Assembly (NCBI RefSeq): GCF_034087045.1
Contig: NZ_CP139247.1
Span: 7,962,001 to 8,026,000 of the forward strand
Direction of reading: 5' to 3'
DNA: 64,000 nt
Origin: Chitinophaga sancti
GTDB lineage: Bacteria; Bacteroidota; Bacteroidia; Chitinophagales; Chitinophagaceae
Shown here: piece by piece, positions 8,147 to 17,009 of the stretch
Numbering within the stretch: position 1 is the first letter of the stretch
Layout of the letters: each line of letters opens with the position of its first letter
Program-made: the position numbers and the translations under genes
The notes under the pieces: generated by a model
Databases searched by the model: none
Told to the model about the DNA's origin: nothing
The model's input: the letters and a program-made list of their open reading frames with translations, nothing else

Positions 8147-9862
8147 TTATTTCTTGTTTCCCTGAGGAGCAGGCTTGGAGCTGGATTTAGCCCTGTTTGC
8201 CAGGTTTTCTTTGATCGCAGCAACAGTAGCGTTGTTAGGATCGATAGAAGCTACCTTGTCCATCCAGATCTTCATATTAGCATCATCATCTTTGTTGTAA
8301 TAGTAAATCATCAGGTACTGATAAGGGAACATCAGCTGGCTTGGCTTCAGTTTCTCATCACCCTTGATCTCAAACAGATGCTGGAAGTATGGCAGGGCTA
8401 CACCTTCTTTTGCTTCCGGATCTTTCGCCATGTTTGCACGACCTCTCCAATAAGTACCCAGTACTTCCTGAGCAGGATATTTAGCTATGAACTGCCCCCA
8501 GGTAGAATCTGCCTGATTGTATTCGTGTGCGTAGATTTCCATGGTACCTTTCCAGAACATATCCTGGATCTTACCAGTATTTTTCTCATCAGAGAATTCA
8601 TTTACCAGTTTACCATACCATTCTGCTGATTTTTTGGTAGCACCCATAGCTTTGAAGGACTCAGCTACGTTCCTGTATTTTTCTGCATCTTTTGCAGTGT
8701 CAGCAAGTGCGTATTTTTCCAGGTACATAGCTGCCAGGGAGTCGTTCTGAGCTCTCTGCGCAGAATCACCCACGTTTGCCTGGTATACAGCGCTTAACAG
8801 TTTGTAGTCGTTAGCCACCAGTTTGGAATCACCTGCCGCTTTTGCGTAAGCTTCCATTTCAGTTTTAGCGGTAGCTGTATCTCCTTTCTGCAGGTAAGCA
8901 TCTGCCAGCAGACGGGTAAATTTACCTCTGTTAGCTTCTGTTGTCTGTGGCAATACAGATTTAGCTTTGCTGATAGCTGCATCATATTCTTTCTTGAAGA
9001 AAGAGATAGCTGCCAGGTTATACTCATTTTCCAGTTTACCAGCACCTTCACCTACTACGCTCATATATTTCTCCAGGTACTTAGCTGCATTTTCCAGTGA
9101 CAGCTGAGCTTTGGTTGGAGTAATATAGAATTCGTACAGCTGATAGTACGCAGGACCATAGTTAGGATCCATGTTGGTTGCTTTCGTCCAGTCGTTTACT
9201 GCATCCTGCAGCAGCTTGGCATTGTAGTTTACCAGACCTTCTTTCATGGTAGCTTCAGCACTGTTAGGATCCAGCTCTAAAGCCTTCTCATAAGTGTTGA
9301 TCGCTTTACCACCATTTTCACCACCCAGCATACGGTATGCATCACCCAGCTCGATATAGTCAGCAGCGGTAGCTGTATAAACTTCTTTTTTCTTACGACC
9401 TTCGTTGTTCAGCAATTTCTCCATGACACTCGCAGCATAACCGCGGTCACCACCCTTAACTTCAGAGTTAGCATCTGCGATCGCACGGGCTACATCGCCA
9501 TTACGACCCTGGGTTGCAGCAGTAGCAGCTTCAAACTTCTGCTTTGCAGCAGCAGCATCACCTTTCAATAGATCCAGTCTGCCCATACCCACCTGCAATA
9601 AAGAGGATGTAGGAACTGCTGTCAGACCTTTCTGAAAAGTAGCAGCAGCACCGTTGTTATCACCCAAACCTAACTGAGCAATACCGAGATAATAATATGC
9701 TCTTTCTTCAGTAGGCTTGGCGGCTATTACTTTTTCCAGGTCTTGTTTGGCTGTTTCATACTTGCCATAATACAGGTCTTTCAATCCATCTTCTACAGAT
9801 TGAGCCATTGCGCCGTTCGCGACGCACAGCATTGCAACAATTAAACTTTTCCGTCTGTTCAT
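8147..9862 (-). CDS. Secreted tetratricopeptide-repeat protein
   Basis: This is a 571-residue protein with a clear signal peptide (MNRRKSLIVAMLCVANGAMAQ) followed by many TPR-like helical pairs, for example YYYLGIAQLGLGDNNGAAATFQKGL and TYEKALELDPNSAEATMKEGLVNY. A second set appears near the C-terminus (DANMKIWMDKVASIDPNNATV). The tail is short and basic (KSSSKPAPQGNKK). TPR arrays hold protein complexes together, and a periplasmic location is inferred. It follows the PstS-like gene by about 37 bases, so the two are probably co-transcribed. I took the ATG at 9862; a TTG at 9868 would add two residues. No specific function can be named. Confidence 0.85.
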   Translation of the reverse strand: MNRRKSLIVAMLCVANGAMAQSVEDGLKDLYYGKYETAKQDLEKVIAAKPTEERAYYYLGIAQLGLGDNNGAAATFQKGLTAVPTSSLLQVGMGRLDLLKGDAAAAKQKFEAATAATQGRNGDVARAIADANSEVKGGDRGYAASVMEKLLNNEGRKKKEVYTATAADYIELGDAYRMLGGENGGKAINTYEKALELDPNSAEATMKEGLVNYNAKLLQDAVNDWTKATNMDPNYGPAYYQLYEFYITPTKAQLSLENAAKYLEKYMSVVGEGAGKLENEYNLAAISFFKKEYDAAISKAKSVLPQTTEANRGKFTRLLADAYLQKGDTATAKTEMEAYAKAAGDSKLVANDYKLLSAVYQANVGDSAQRAQNDSLAAMYLEKYALADTAKDAEKYRNVAESFKAMGATKKSAEWYGKLVNEFSDEKNTGKIQDMFWKGTMEIYAHEYNQADSTWGQFIAKYPAQEVLGTYWRGRANMAKDPEAKEGVALPYFQHLFEIKGDEKLKPSQLMFPYQYLMIYYYNKDDDANMKIWMDKVASIDPNNATVAAIKENLANRAKSSSKPAPQGNKK

Positions 9863-9899
9863 GAGCAATCCGGTTTTTAATTTTAGTTGTGTTAGTTTT

Positions 9900-10823
9900 T
9901 TACTTGATGTTCGCTTCCCTAAACACGATGTTCAATCTCGCAGGGAACAGTTTGAATTTACCTATCACCATTTGTCCTTCTTGTCCTCCGAGGAAGGTAG
10001 CGAACCCGGACCCCAACCCACTGTAAGGCTCTTTTAAGCAAAAGAATAAACCTCTTTTCAGCGGATATGAACCGAGAGCAATATATGCCTGAAATGGTTT
10101 TACAAATTCTGAACCATTATCAGCACGCACCTTCACTACGTTCACCTTGTTTGTAAATTCTATTGCCTGGGCATCGTTGGTATCTGATATCCAGCTTACC
10201 CCAATTACTCCCAGTGCATCTTTTGATTTAGCCACATAATCAACCACTTCAGGATTGGTTTTTGCCGCCATTACATTCTTTGGCAATGCCTTTCCCTTGT
10301 TGATTGAATCCTGGATATATCTTACCGTACTTGAATTCGAATTGTCAAAAATGATTTGCCATTTTTTTTCCGTATCTGTTCCGTCCATTATGTTACGCAC
10401 CTGGTCCAAAGTGAGGATGGAATCCGGATTACTATGATTAGTAATCAATGCTACGCCATCCCAGGCGAGCAACATACTTTGTGGCGATATCTTAACTTTT
10501 TTCAAATAATCCAGCTCCTGCTGATTGAAGTCCCTGGTTACGAGGATCAATCGAGCACTGTCAGCCATCAGGTCTCTGAAACAGTCTACTTCGGGTTTGT
10601 ATTCCGCAATGATATGAGCTTTCGGATAAAGTGACTCAAAAACTTTTATTTCCGACTCAATCAACGGTCTGTATGTTTCATCTACACTTATTTTAATGGT
10701 GCCGGAAGTTGGCGTATCCTGCACCTGACCTGTTTTATTGTTCGATGTACAGGATGACAAGATAATCATTGTTGCCAACAATGCGATATAATTCCGGTTC
10801 CTTTTAATGATACTGGTAAACAT
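9900..10823 (-). CDS. PstS-like substrate-binding lipoprotein (orphan)
   Basis: The protein resembles phosphate-type ABC transporter substrate-binding proteins: SGTIKISVDETYRPLIESEI opens the fold, and LILVTRDFNQQEL, ALGVIGVSWISD and YIALGSYPLKRGL follow in family order. The N-terminus is a lipoprotein signal with a lipobox ending LSSC (C24 or so from the ATG at 10823). A longer start at 10865 would overlap the upstream gene and is disfavoured. No pstC, pstA or pstB genes are near, and its partners are a small membrane protein upstream and a TPR protein downstream. A role in phosphate capture or another envelope task cannot be decided from sequence. Confidence 0.78.
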   Translation of the reverse strand: MFTSIIKRNRNYIALLATMIILSSCTSNNKTGQVQDTPTSGTIKISVDETYRPLIESEIKVFESLYPKAHIIAEYKPEVDCFRDLMADSARLILVTRDFNQQELDYLKKVKISPQSMLLAWDGVALITNHSNPDSILTLDQVRNIMDGTDTEKKWQIIFDNSNSSTVRYIQDSINKGKALPKNVMAAKTNPEVVDYVAKSKDALGVIGVSWISDTNDAQAIEFTNKVNVVKVRADNGSEFVKPFQAYIALGSYPLKRGLFFCLKEPYSGLGSGFATFLGGQEGQMVIGKFKLFPARLNIVFREANIK

Positions 10824-10842
10824 ATGCCTGACTATTAAATCG

Positions 10843-11088
10843 TTAATTCCTGTTAAAAAATGCATTTTTCACTCCACGGTATACGCGGAAAATACCATAA
10901 GCGATCAGGACCCCTCCAAATATAGTGAGTACAGTCTGCGACACCTGGAACTGCCCGAAGCCGAGACGTTCAGCAAATATTGCAAATAATCCAAAGAGCA
11001 TAAAAAATAACCCTCTAATTAACTCTCCAAGTGAGCGGTAATCGATGCTCATATTCCTTTTACCAGATCTTTCGTGTTCCATCAGCAT
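10843..11088 (-). CDS. Small membrane protein of unknown function
   Basis: This is a protein of at most 81 residues with two hydrophobic segments (GLFFMLFGLFAIFAERLGF and VLTIFGGVLIAYGIFRVY) and a basic C-terminus (RGVKNAFFNRN). Starts at 11088, 11082 and 11052 (MSIDYRSLG) are all possible; the last gives about 69 residues and may be the real one. It lies 19 bases before the PstS-like lipoprotein and probably heads the three-gene unit. I do not recognise a named family. Confidence 0.7.
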   Translation of the reverse strand: MLMEHERSGKRNMSIDYRSLGELIRGLFFMLFGLFAIFAERLGFGQFQVSQTVLTIFGGVLIAYGIFRVYRGVKNAFFNRN

Positions 11089-11100
11089 TGTTGCGAATTA

Positions 11101-11130
11101 CAAGTATACAAAAAAAAATTTCTAAACAAA
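11101..11130 (-). promoter_or_regulatory. Possible promoter of the small membrane protein/PstS-like/TPR unit
   Basis: On the minus strand TTTG (11127-11130), an 18-base spacer and TATACTTG (11101-11108) resemble the Bacteroidota promoter, with one mismatch in the -7 box and a spacer one base short. The position suits a start codon at 11052 or 11082. Confidence 0.45.
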
Positions 11131-11519
11131 TACCTGTTCTATTAGAAGATTGTCAAGAAAAATGGGTTGCATGCTAAACGTACAACTAGAAAATCCGCCA
11201 CTAGCGCAGGTTTAGTAAACGTCTGGCATTCATACATTTTTTCATATTCAATCTACAGTTAATTATGAACGAAGTTGTTAAAACCTTGTTAATACTAAGT
11301 AGAATCAAATTTCCCCCTATTTGCAGTATATACGAGAATAATCTTCATCATAGTATCACGTAATTATTATATAGATGCTACATAATCTAAATTCCATAAC
11401 TCATGCCAGTTACACTGCACCAGCCCTGACAGTGCCCCAATTCCCGCCCCGCGGGCCTTTGAGCAAAATTGAGGCAGATTAATAAAATAATGTTAAAATC
11501 TTGTAGGTTTGCGGCAATT
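11131..11519. other. Divergent intergenic region, no gene seen
   Basis: This AT-rich gap separates the leftward PstS-like unit from the rightward phosphatase/hisS unit. I see no convincing ORF or RNA gene. A TAGGTTTG box at 11504-11511 on the plus strand matches the -7 consensus, but there is no TTTG at the right distance upstream, and it lies only eight bases before the phosphatase ATG. A short GC-rich palindrome (CCCGCCCCGCGGGCC) lies around 11444-11458. Confidence 0.5.
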
Positions 11520-11960
11520 ATGAAAATATTAATGGTTTGTCTGGGTAATATTTGCCGCTCTCCCCTCGCAGAAGGCATCCTCAGACATCTGGCAGACGAA
11601 AAAGGGCTGAACTGGGACATCGATTCAGCCGGCACTGGCAACTGGCACGTGGGCGACCCACCAGACAGACGTTCTGTTAAGGTGGCCAGGCAACATGGCA
11701 TAGATATTTCAGGCCTCAGAGGCCGCCAGTTCCAGGTAAGCGACTTCGACGAATTTGACCGCATCTTCGTCATGGACCTGGACAATTACCGCGATGTGCT
11801 GCGCAAAGCCCGCACTGAAACTGACAAAGCAAAAGTACAGCTGCTCCTTGATAACCAGGAACCTGTACCCGATCCATGGTACGACGACGCCCTCTTCGAA
11901 CCAGTTTATAATATGATCTATAAAGCCTGCCAACACATAGTGACAGGCACTGATATATAA
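11520..11960 (+). CDS. Low-molecular-weight protein-tyrosine-phosphatase
   Basis: The enzyme removes phosphate from tyrosine residues of proteins in the cytoplasm. The catalytic P-loop C7-LGNICR-S14 is at the very N-terminus, and the general-acid motif PDPWYDD lies near the C-terminus, so both halves of the active site are intact. The start is set at the ATG at 11520, which places the P-loop at the family's normal position; an earlier ATG at 11469 would add 17 unrelated residues. The protein is 146 residues. hisS begins 11 bases downstream, suggesting co-transcription. Confidence 0.93.
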   Translation: MKILMVCLGNICRSPLAEGILRHLADEKGLNWDIDSAGTGNWHVGDPPDRRSVKVARQHGIDISGLRGRQFQVSDFDEFDRIFVMDLDNYRDVLRKARTETDKAKVQLLLDNQEPVPDPWYDDALFEPVYNMIYKACQHIVTGTDI

Positions 11961-11971
11961 AAATCAAAACG

Positions 11972-13324
11972 ATGATAAAACCCAGTATACCAAAAGGTAC
12001 CCGTGACTTCGGCCCTGTGGTAGTAAGGAAAAGGCAGTATATTTTTCAGACAATCCGCGAAACATTCGAACTGTTTGGCTTTCAGCCGCTGGAAACCCCT
12101 GCCATGGAACAAATGGATACCCTGACCGGTAAATATGGTGAGGAAGGAGATAAACTGATTTTTAAAATTCTTGATAACGGCGAGATACTGGGCCGTGCCC
12201 AGCAAGCAAAAGATAGCCGGGAACTGGGGATACTGCTGTGCGAAAAAGCATTGCGCTATGACCTCACCATTCCTTTCGCAAGGTTCGTGGTGATGAATCA
12301 GAATGATCTGGCGTTTCCTTTTAAAAGGTATCAGATGCAACCGGTATGGCGTGGCGATCGCCCTGCTAAAGGCCGCTACCGCGAATTTTACCAATGTGAT
12401 GCCGATATCGTAGGTAGCAATTCCCTGATCAATGAGGTCGAATTGCTCATGATTTACGATACCGTATTCACAAAACTAGGGATGGAAGGCTATGAAATCA
12501 GAATCAATAACAGGAAAATCCTGGGCGCATTGGCGGAAGTAGCTGGTAAACCTGAGTTATTGACGGATATTACCATCGCTATCGACAAACTTGACAAAAT
12601 TGGACTGGATGCCGTAAAACAAGAACTATCCGAACGTGGCCTGAATGATAGCGAAATCTCAATTATTTCAAATTTTCTCAACATTGAGGGGAATAATGAG
12701 GAAAAATTGCAACAATTAGGCGAACTGTTCAAAAATAATGAAACCGGCAAAAAAGGCATTGAAGAGCTGACATATGTGCTCCATTCTCAGCCAGGTTCGT
12801 TTAAAACCACCCCTATTCTTGATGTAACCCTTGCCCGCGGCCTGAACTATTACACTGGAATGATCGTGGAAGTAAAAGCACCAGCATCCGTAAAAATGGG
12901 TAGCATCGGCGGCGGTGGCCGTTATGATGACCTCACTGGCCTCTTTGGTCTGCCTAACCTCTCTGGTGTTGGTATCTCCTTCGGCGTAGACCGTATCTAC
13001 GATGTACTCGAAGAATTACAACTCTTCCCGGCTACTGCCCAGCAAGGTACCCGCGTGCTCATCTTTAATATGGATGCGAACACGACTGGCGTAGCTTTCC
13101 CTATGCTGGCCGGCCTCCGTGCCCGTGGTATCTCTGCTGAACTCTACCACGAGCCGGCTAAAATGGATAAGCAAATGAAATATGCAAATAAACGCGGTAT
13201 CCCATTTGTAATCATCATGGGTGAAAGTGAAGTGAATGAAGGCGTGCTCAGTATCAAAAATATGGTGAGCGGCCAACAGGAAAAGATCGCTGTATCTGCA
13301 TTGGATAACTATAGCTTCGAATAA
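11972..13324 (+). CDS. hisS: Histidyl-tRNA synthetase
   Basis: HisRS charges tRNA-His. The 450-residue class II synthetase has motif 1 around PKGTRDFGPVVVRKRQYIF, motif 2 at FKRYQMQPVWRGDRPAKGRYREFYQCD and the histidine-specific block LARGLNYYTGMIVEV. Motif 3 is at GVGISFGVDRIYDVL, followed by the anticodon-binding domain (VLIFNMDANTTGVAF to the end). The length is normal. It follows the phosphatase closely on the same strand and is followed by the cation efflux gene. Confidence 0.97.
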   Translation: MIKPSIPKGTRDFGPVVVRKRQYIFQTIRETFELFGFQPLETPAMEQMDTLTGKYGEEGDKLIFKILDNGEILGRAQQAKDSRELGILLCEKALRYDLTIPFARFVVMNQNDLAFPFKRYQMQPVWRGDRPAKGRYREFYQCDADIVGSNSLINEVELLMIYDTVFTKLGMEGYEIRINNRKILGALAEVAGKPELLTDITIAIDKLDKIGLDAVKQELSERGLNDSEISIISNFLNIEGNNEEKLQQLGELFKNNETGKKGIEELTYVLHSQPGSFKTTPILDVTLARGLNYYTGMIVEVKAPASVKMGSIGGGGRYDDLTGLFGLPNLSGVGISFGVDRIYDVLEELQLFPATAQQGTRVLIFNMDANTTGVAFPMLAGLRARGISAELYHEPAKMDKQMKYANKRGIPFVIIMGESEVNEGVLSIKNMVSGQQEKIAVSALDNYSFE

Positions 13325-13335
13325 ACCATATGACT

Positions 13336-13377
13336 ACTACTTTCACCCTGGATGCTCAGATTCAGGGTGAAAGTAGT
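13336..13377. other. 15-bp perfect inverted repeat between hisS and the cation efflux gene
   Basis: The arms ACTACTTTCACCCTG (13336-13350) and CAGGGTGAAAGTAGT (13363-13377) are exact reverse complements around a 12-base loop. The hairpin begins 11 bases after the hisS stop. It lacks a strong T run, so it is either a weak terminator/attenuator or a protein-binding site. Confidence 0.8.
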
Positions 13378-13419
13378 TCTCCTCCCCTACCTTCGGCATA
13401 CTTTTATAAGGATAATAGT

Positions 13420-14313
13420 ATGCACCCAAATAGAACTGTAAATATCGCCCTGGCAGCTAACCTCCTGATTGCCATCATTAAATTCATTTCAGGCTTTGTT
13501 ACCCGCAGCACCGCCATGCTCTCCGAAGGGGTGCACTCCTTAGTCGATACCGCCAACCAGCTGCTACTCCTCCTTGGTATCCGCCTCAGCAAGAAATCTG
13601 CTGACGCCAAACGACCTTTTGGCTATGGCAAGGAACTCTATTTCTGGTCATTCATCGTCTCTTTACTGATCTTCGCCATCGGTGGTAGTATCTCTATCTT
13701 TCAGGGTATCAGTCACCTGCGTCATCCCGTCCCCCAACAGGATCCATTCTGGAACTACATTGTGCTGGCCTGTTCTTTCCTCTTCGATGGAGGTTCCCTT
13801 GTTGTGGCTATTATAGAATTCAAAAAAGTAAAAGGTAAAAAGTCGTGGTGGACGGCAGTACATCAGAGTAAGGACCCCGCCAGTTTTCTCGTATTATTCG
13901 AAGACAGTGCTGCTGTATTAGGATTAGCCGTGGTAGCACTCATGATTTACCTGGGTCACAAACTCAATAATCCATATTTAGATGGTGTCGCATCTTTAAT
14001 AGTAGGTGTACTCCTCACTGTCGTTTCTATATTGCTGGCCCGCGAAAGCCGTAGCTTGCTAATGGGTGAAGGCATCGCCACGGCTACACAATTCAAAATC
14101 CGTAGCATTGTGGAAAATGACGAAGCTGTTGAAAATGTATTGCAGATCTTCTCTACCTATCAATCTCCTGAAGAGGTAATGCTATTATTATTAGTACGCT
14201 TCAAAGAAAACCTGGATACCCATGAAATAACAGACGCCATTGAACGAATCAAAGCCGCCATCAAAATAGAATTCCCTTTTGCCCATTACATCATTATCAC
14301 CCCAGGGCAATAA
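13420..14313 (+). CDS. Cation diffusion facilitator family transporter
   Basis: CDF proteins export divalent metals such as zinc across the inner membrane in exchange for protons. The protein has about six hydrophobic segments. It shows the TM2 signature SEGVHSLVDTANQ with a metal-ligand His and Asp four residues apart, the loop KRPFGYGKELYFWSF, and FEDSAAVLGL in TM5. A cytoplasmic C-terminal domain ends FPFAHYIIITPGQ. I prefer the ATG at 13420 (MHPNRTVNIALAANL, 297 residues). The earlier ATG at 13330 would translate straight through a 15-bp hairpin and add 30 residues with no family likeness. The metal cannot be told from sequence. Confidence 0.88.
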   Translation: MHPNRTVNIALAANLLIAIIKFISGFVTRSTAMLSEGVHSLVDTANQLLLLLGIRLSKKSADAKRPFGYGKELYFWSFIVSLLIFAIGGSISIFQGISHLRHPVPQQDPFWNYIVLACSFLFDGGSLVVAIIEFKKVKGKKSWWTAVHQSKDPASFLVLFEDSAAVLGLAVVALMIYLGHKLNNPYLDGVASLIVGVLLTVVSILLARESRSLLMGEGIATATQFKIRSIVENDEAVENVLQIFSTYQSPEEVMLLLLVRFKENLDTHEITDAIERIKAAIKIEFPFAHYIIITPGQ

Positions 14314-14387
14314 TAACCGCCCCCAACGACGCCAGCCGAAAAAACAAACCTTCTTCCTTGCCGCCGCAGGCCACCCAGTAACAAAAA

Positions 14388-14419
14388 GGGCCGCTTTCTC
14401 AAGCAGCCCCCTATTTTTT
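14388..14419. terminator. Bidirectional terminator between the cation efflux gene and dsbD
   Basis: The stem GGGCCGCTT / AAGCAGCCC (one wobble) with a short loop is flanked by AAAAA on the left and TTTTTT on the right. It lies between two convergent genes and would stop transcription from either side. The T run overlaps the dsbD stop region. Confidence 0.75.
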
Positions 14420-16388
14420 ATTTTACTTTATTATATGCTTCCAACCCCTTCTTCAACCAATCCGCATACTTATCCACATCCGGTGTATACCCCACCGGCG
14501 TAGTCAACAACTGCTCATCCGGACTAATCAACACATAATACGGCTGTGAATTATTAATAAAATTCTCCGTCTGCATCGTCGCATACTTATCTCCTATCGT
14601 CTTTATCTCTTTCTTCTGACCATTTGTCGTTGTATACAAAAACTGCTGATCTTCAGGCAATACCTTCCTGTCATCCACATACAATGACACCAGAATATAA
14701 TCATCTTCTATCAGATGCTTCACTTCCTTTGTCGTCCACACATTCTCCTCCATCTTCCGGCAATTCACACACGCCCAACCTGTAAAGTCAATCAGAATTG
14801 GCTTATGCTGTGCCTTCGCCAGCTCCAATGCTTTCTCATAATCATTCACCACATTCGCTTCCACACCTTTCACACGATTATTATAAATACTATAACTCAA
14901 CGGTGGCGGAAAACCACTGATAAGTTTACGGTTAGCCCACTCTGTATTGCTCAAACCAGGCAACATATAAATTGTCAGTACACTAAACACGACAATAAAA
15001 GCCCAACGGGTAATGCTGAACTTCTTAATAGGAGAATCATGCGGAAAACGGATCTTACCCAACAAATACAACACAATCAGGATACCACAAATGATCCACA
15101 CAGCAAAGAAAATCTCTCTTTTCACAATGCCCCAGTGTTCTACCAGATCAGCATTAGAAAGGAACTTAATCGCCATTCCTATTTCAATGAAACCCAGTAC
15201 CACCTTTACAGAAGACAACCATCCACCGGATTTTGGCAATGCACTCAATAAATTAGGGAACAACGCAAACAAAGCGAAAGGCAATGCCAATGCAAAACCA
15301 AATCCCGCCATACCCGCTGTGAGCTGTACTGCACCACCATCGGCAGACAATGCGCCTGCCAGCAATGAACCCAGTATAGGCCCCGTACAGGAGAAAGATA
15401 CCAGCGCCAATGTAAGCGCCATAAAGAAAATACCTACCAGGCCACCTACACCGGACTTGCTATCTACCTTACTCGCCAGACTACTCGGAATGGTGATTTC
15501 AAACACCCCAAAGAACGAAATAGCAAATACAATGAAGATCACAAAGAACACAAGGTTCAACCACACATTGGTAGAGATATTATTAAAGATCTCCGGCGCA
15601 ATACTATTCAGGAAATAAAAGGGTGTGCTCAATAATACATAAATTGCGAAAATGAAGAAACCATAAGTTACCGCATTCACTACCCCTTTCTTTCTGTCCT
15701 GCGACTTCTTGGTAAAGAAAGACACCGTCAGCGGAATCAATGGGAACACACAAGGTGTTACCAGCGCTACAAAACCACCGATCAGACCCAATAAGAAAAT
15801 ACCCCACAGGCTTTTCTTTTCATGCACCTGCTCTCCAGTTACAATGACTGCCTGATCCAATTTGATATTGCTACGCTTCAGCGAATTGACCGCATCAGCC
15901 GAAGCCTCCTGCAAACCTGCATCTACACTCACTAATGTACCCGAAGCATCTGCCTTGAATTTATATTTAAACTCTTCAGGACCGCCTATTTCTTCACCCT
16001 TCTGGAACATATAGTTCACAGCACCTTCCAGTGATTTCACTTCGCCATTCAGGTGAACAGCTACATTCAAAACCACTTTATCTTCAAAATATTTTACGAC
16101 CGCATTGTCCAGCAGTGGCTCTTTCGCTTGTTTCAGACTGCCTTCTTCTGTGATAGTACCAATGGTGGCTAGGCTGTCAGCTACCACCCGGGTATTCACC
16201 AGGGCATCATCAGGCATTGTGGTGGAGAATACTTTCACTCCTTTCTCAATAGTCCCTGTAAAGTGCAACACATAATCCTGTGCGCCCTTCTTCTCTGCGG
16301 TATATTGCCAATGAACGACAGAATCGCTCTGCGCCTGTACCCCAAGGGCTGCCGCAATAAGTATAATGAATGTCAGCAAATGCTTCAT
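14418..16388 (-). CDS. dsbD: Thiol:disulfide interchange protein DsbD, N-domain without its redox cysteines
   Basis: DsbD moves reducing power from cytoplasmic thioredoxin to the periplasm. In order there is a signal peptide (to about residue 20), an N-terminal immunoglobulin-like alpha domain (20-150), then a membrane domain of about eight helices with redox cysteines in VTPCVFPLIP and SFSCTGPILG. A C-terminal thioredoxin domain carries WACVNCRKM. The length, 656 residues, is normal. The alpha domain has no cysteine: where such domains normally have a Cys pair before a proline block, this one reads FQKGEEIGGP. The neighbouring secreted protein at 16505 keeps that pair. Expected partners are periplasmic thioredoxin-like proteins. 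Confidence 0.93.
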   Translation of the reverse strand: MKHLLTFIILIAAALGVQAQSDSVVHWQYTAEKKGAQDYVLHFTGTIEKGVKVFSTTMPDDALVNTRVVADSLATIGTITEEGSLKQAKEPLLDNAVVKYFEDKVVLNVAVHLNGEVKSLEGAVNYMFQKGEEIGGPEEFKYKFKADASGTLVSVDAGLQEASADAVNSLKRSNIKLDQAVIVTGEQVHEKKSLWGIFLLGLIGGFVALVTPCVFPLIPLTVSFFTKKSQDRKKGVVNAVTYGFFIFAIYVLLSTPFYFLNSIAPEIFNNISTNVWLNLVFFVIFIVFAISFFGVFEITIPSSLASKVDSKSGVGGLVGIFFMALTLALVSFSCTGPILGSLLAGALSADGGAVQLTAGMAGFGFALALPFALFALFPNLLSALPKSGGWLSSVKVVLGFIEIGMAIKFLSNADLVEHWGIVKREIFFAVWIICGILIVLYLLGKIRFPHDSPIKKFSITRWAFIVVFSVLTIYMLPGLSNTEWANRKLISGFPPPLSYSIYNNRVKGVEANVVNDYEKALELAKAQHKPILIDFTGWACVNCRKMEENVWTTKEVKHLIEDDYILVSLYVDDRKVLPEDQQFLYTTTNGQKKEIKTIGDKYATMQTENFINNSQPYYVLISPDEQLLTTPVGYTPDVDKYADWLKKGLEAYNKVK

Positions 16389-16430
16389 ATAGATAATAGG
16401 ATTTAAAGACTGATTCCCATTTCAAACAAT

Positions 16431-16456
16431 AAACGAGTTCCTCAGGGAACTCGTTT
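16431..16456 (-). terminator. Hairpin between the DsbD-alpha-like gene and dsbD
   Basis: An 11-bp perfect stem AAACGAGTTCC / GGAACTCGTTT surrounds a four-base loop. On the minus strand it is followed by only a weak T run, so it may be a terminator for the upstream gene or an attenuator that lowers dsbD expression. Confidence 0.65.
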
Positions 16457-16504
16457 CAATTGACGTGTATGGAAAAACTGTGGTGTACAGCTTCCTGTAT
16501 TAAA

Positions 16505-16960
16505 TTATTTTCCTCCTACGGAAATAGCAAAGTCTACTGATTTTGGAGGCAGACACTCATGATCATCACAGGTCATGAATTCTACTGATCCTTTTACCTT
16601 GGTAGCTGCTTTACCTTTCACGGTTACCTTTTGTACGAAGTCTACCTGATTTTCGTAGTATTTCAGTTCTGAGTCAAAGTTCTTGTCAAAAGCCTTATGC
16701 AGCTTACCAACTTCAGTCACCTTACCCTCGTTTACTACCAGTGGGCTTTTAGTGAACTTGAAGGAGGTTGGTACCGGACCTTCTCCGGCTTCCTGTGCAT
16801 ACAGGTGCCAGCCACCTTCTATAGTAGCTGTCATGTGCAATTCATACGTGGTAGCGTTGATCTTCTTCGACGTAAAGCTCCACTTCACCGGATTCTCTAT
16901 CTGCGCACTTGCCAGCAGGGGCAAAGCGAACAGACAGATCGCTGTTAATAATTGTTTCAT
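16505..16960 (-). CDS. Secreted stand-alone DsbD alpha-domain-like protein with a C-x4-C pair
   Basis: This is a 151-residue exported protein with a signal peptide (MKQLLTAICLFALPLLASAQ) and a single domain resembling the N-terminal domain of DsbD (KWSFTSKKINATTYELHMTATIEGGWHLYAQ). Near its end C131 and C136 (TCDDHECLPP) sit where DsbD alpha domains have their redox pair. It lies upstream of dsbD on the same strand, separated by a hairpin. The likely role is to carry electrons between DsbD and periplasmic targets; this is inferred from domain likeness and position. Confidence 0.85.
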   Translation of the reverse strand: MKQLLTAICLFALPLLASAQIENPVKWSFTSKKINATTYELHMTATIEGGWHLYAQEAGEGPVPTSFKFTKSPLVVNEGKVTEVGKLHKAFDKNFDSELKYYENQVDFVQKVTVKGKAATKVKGSVEFMTCDDHECLPPKSVDFAISVGGK

Positions 16961-17009
16961 ACGTTTTTTTTAACTGGTTGGCTGATTTTATACTATACTT
17001 CTAAACAAA

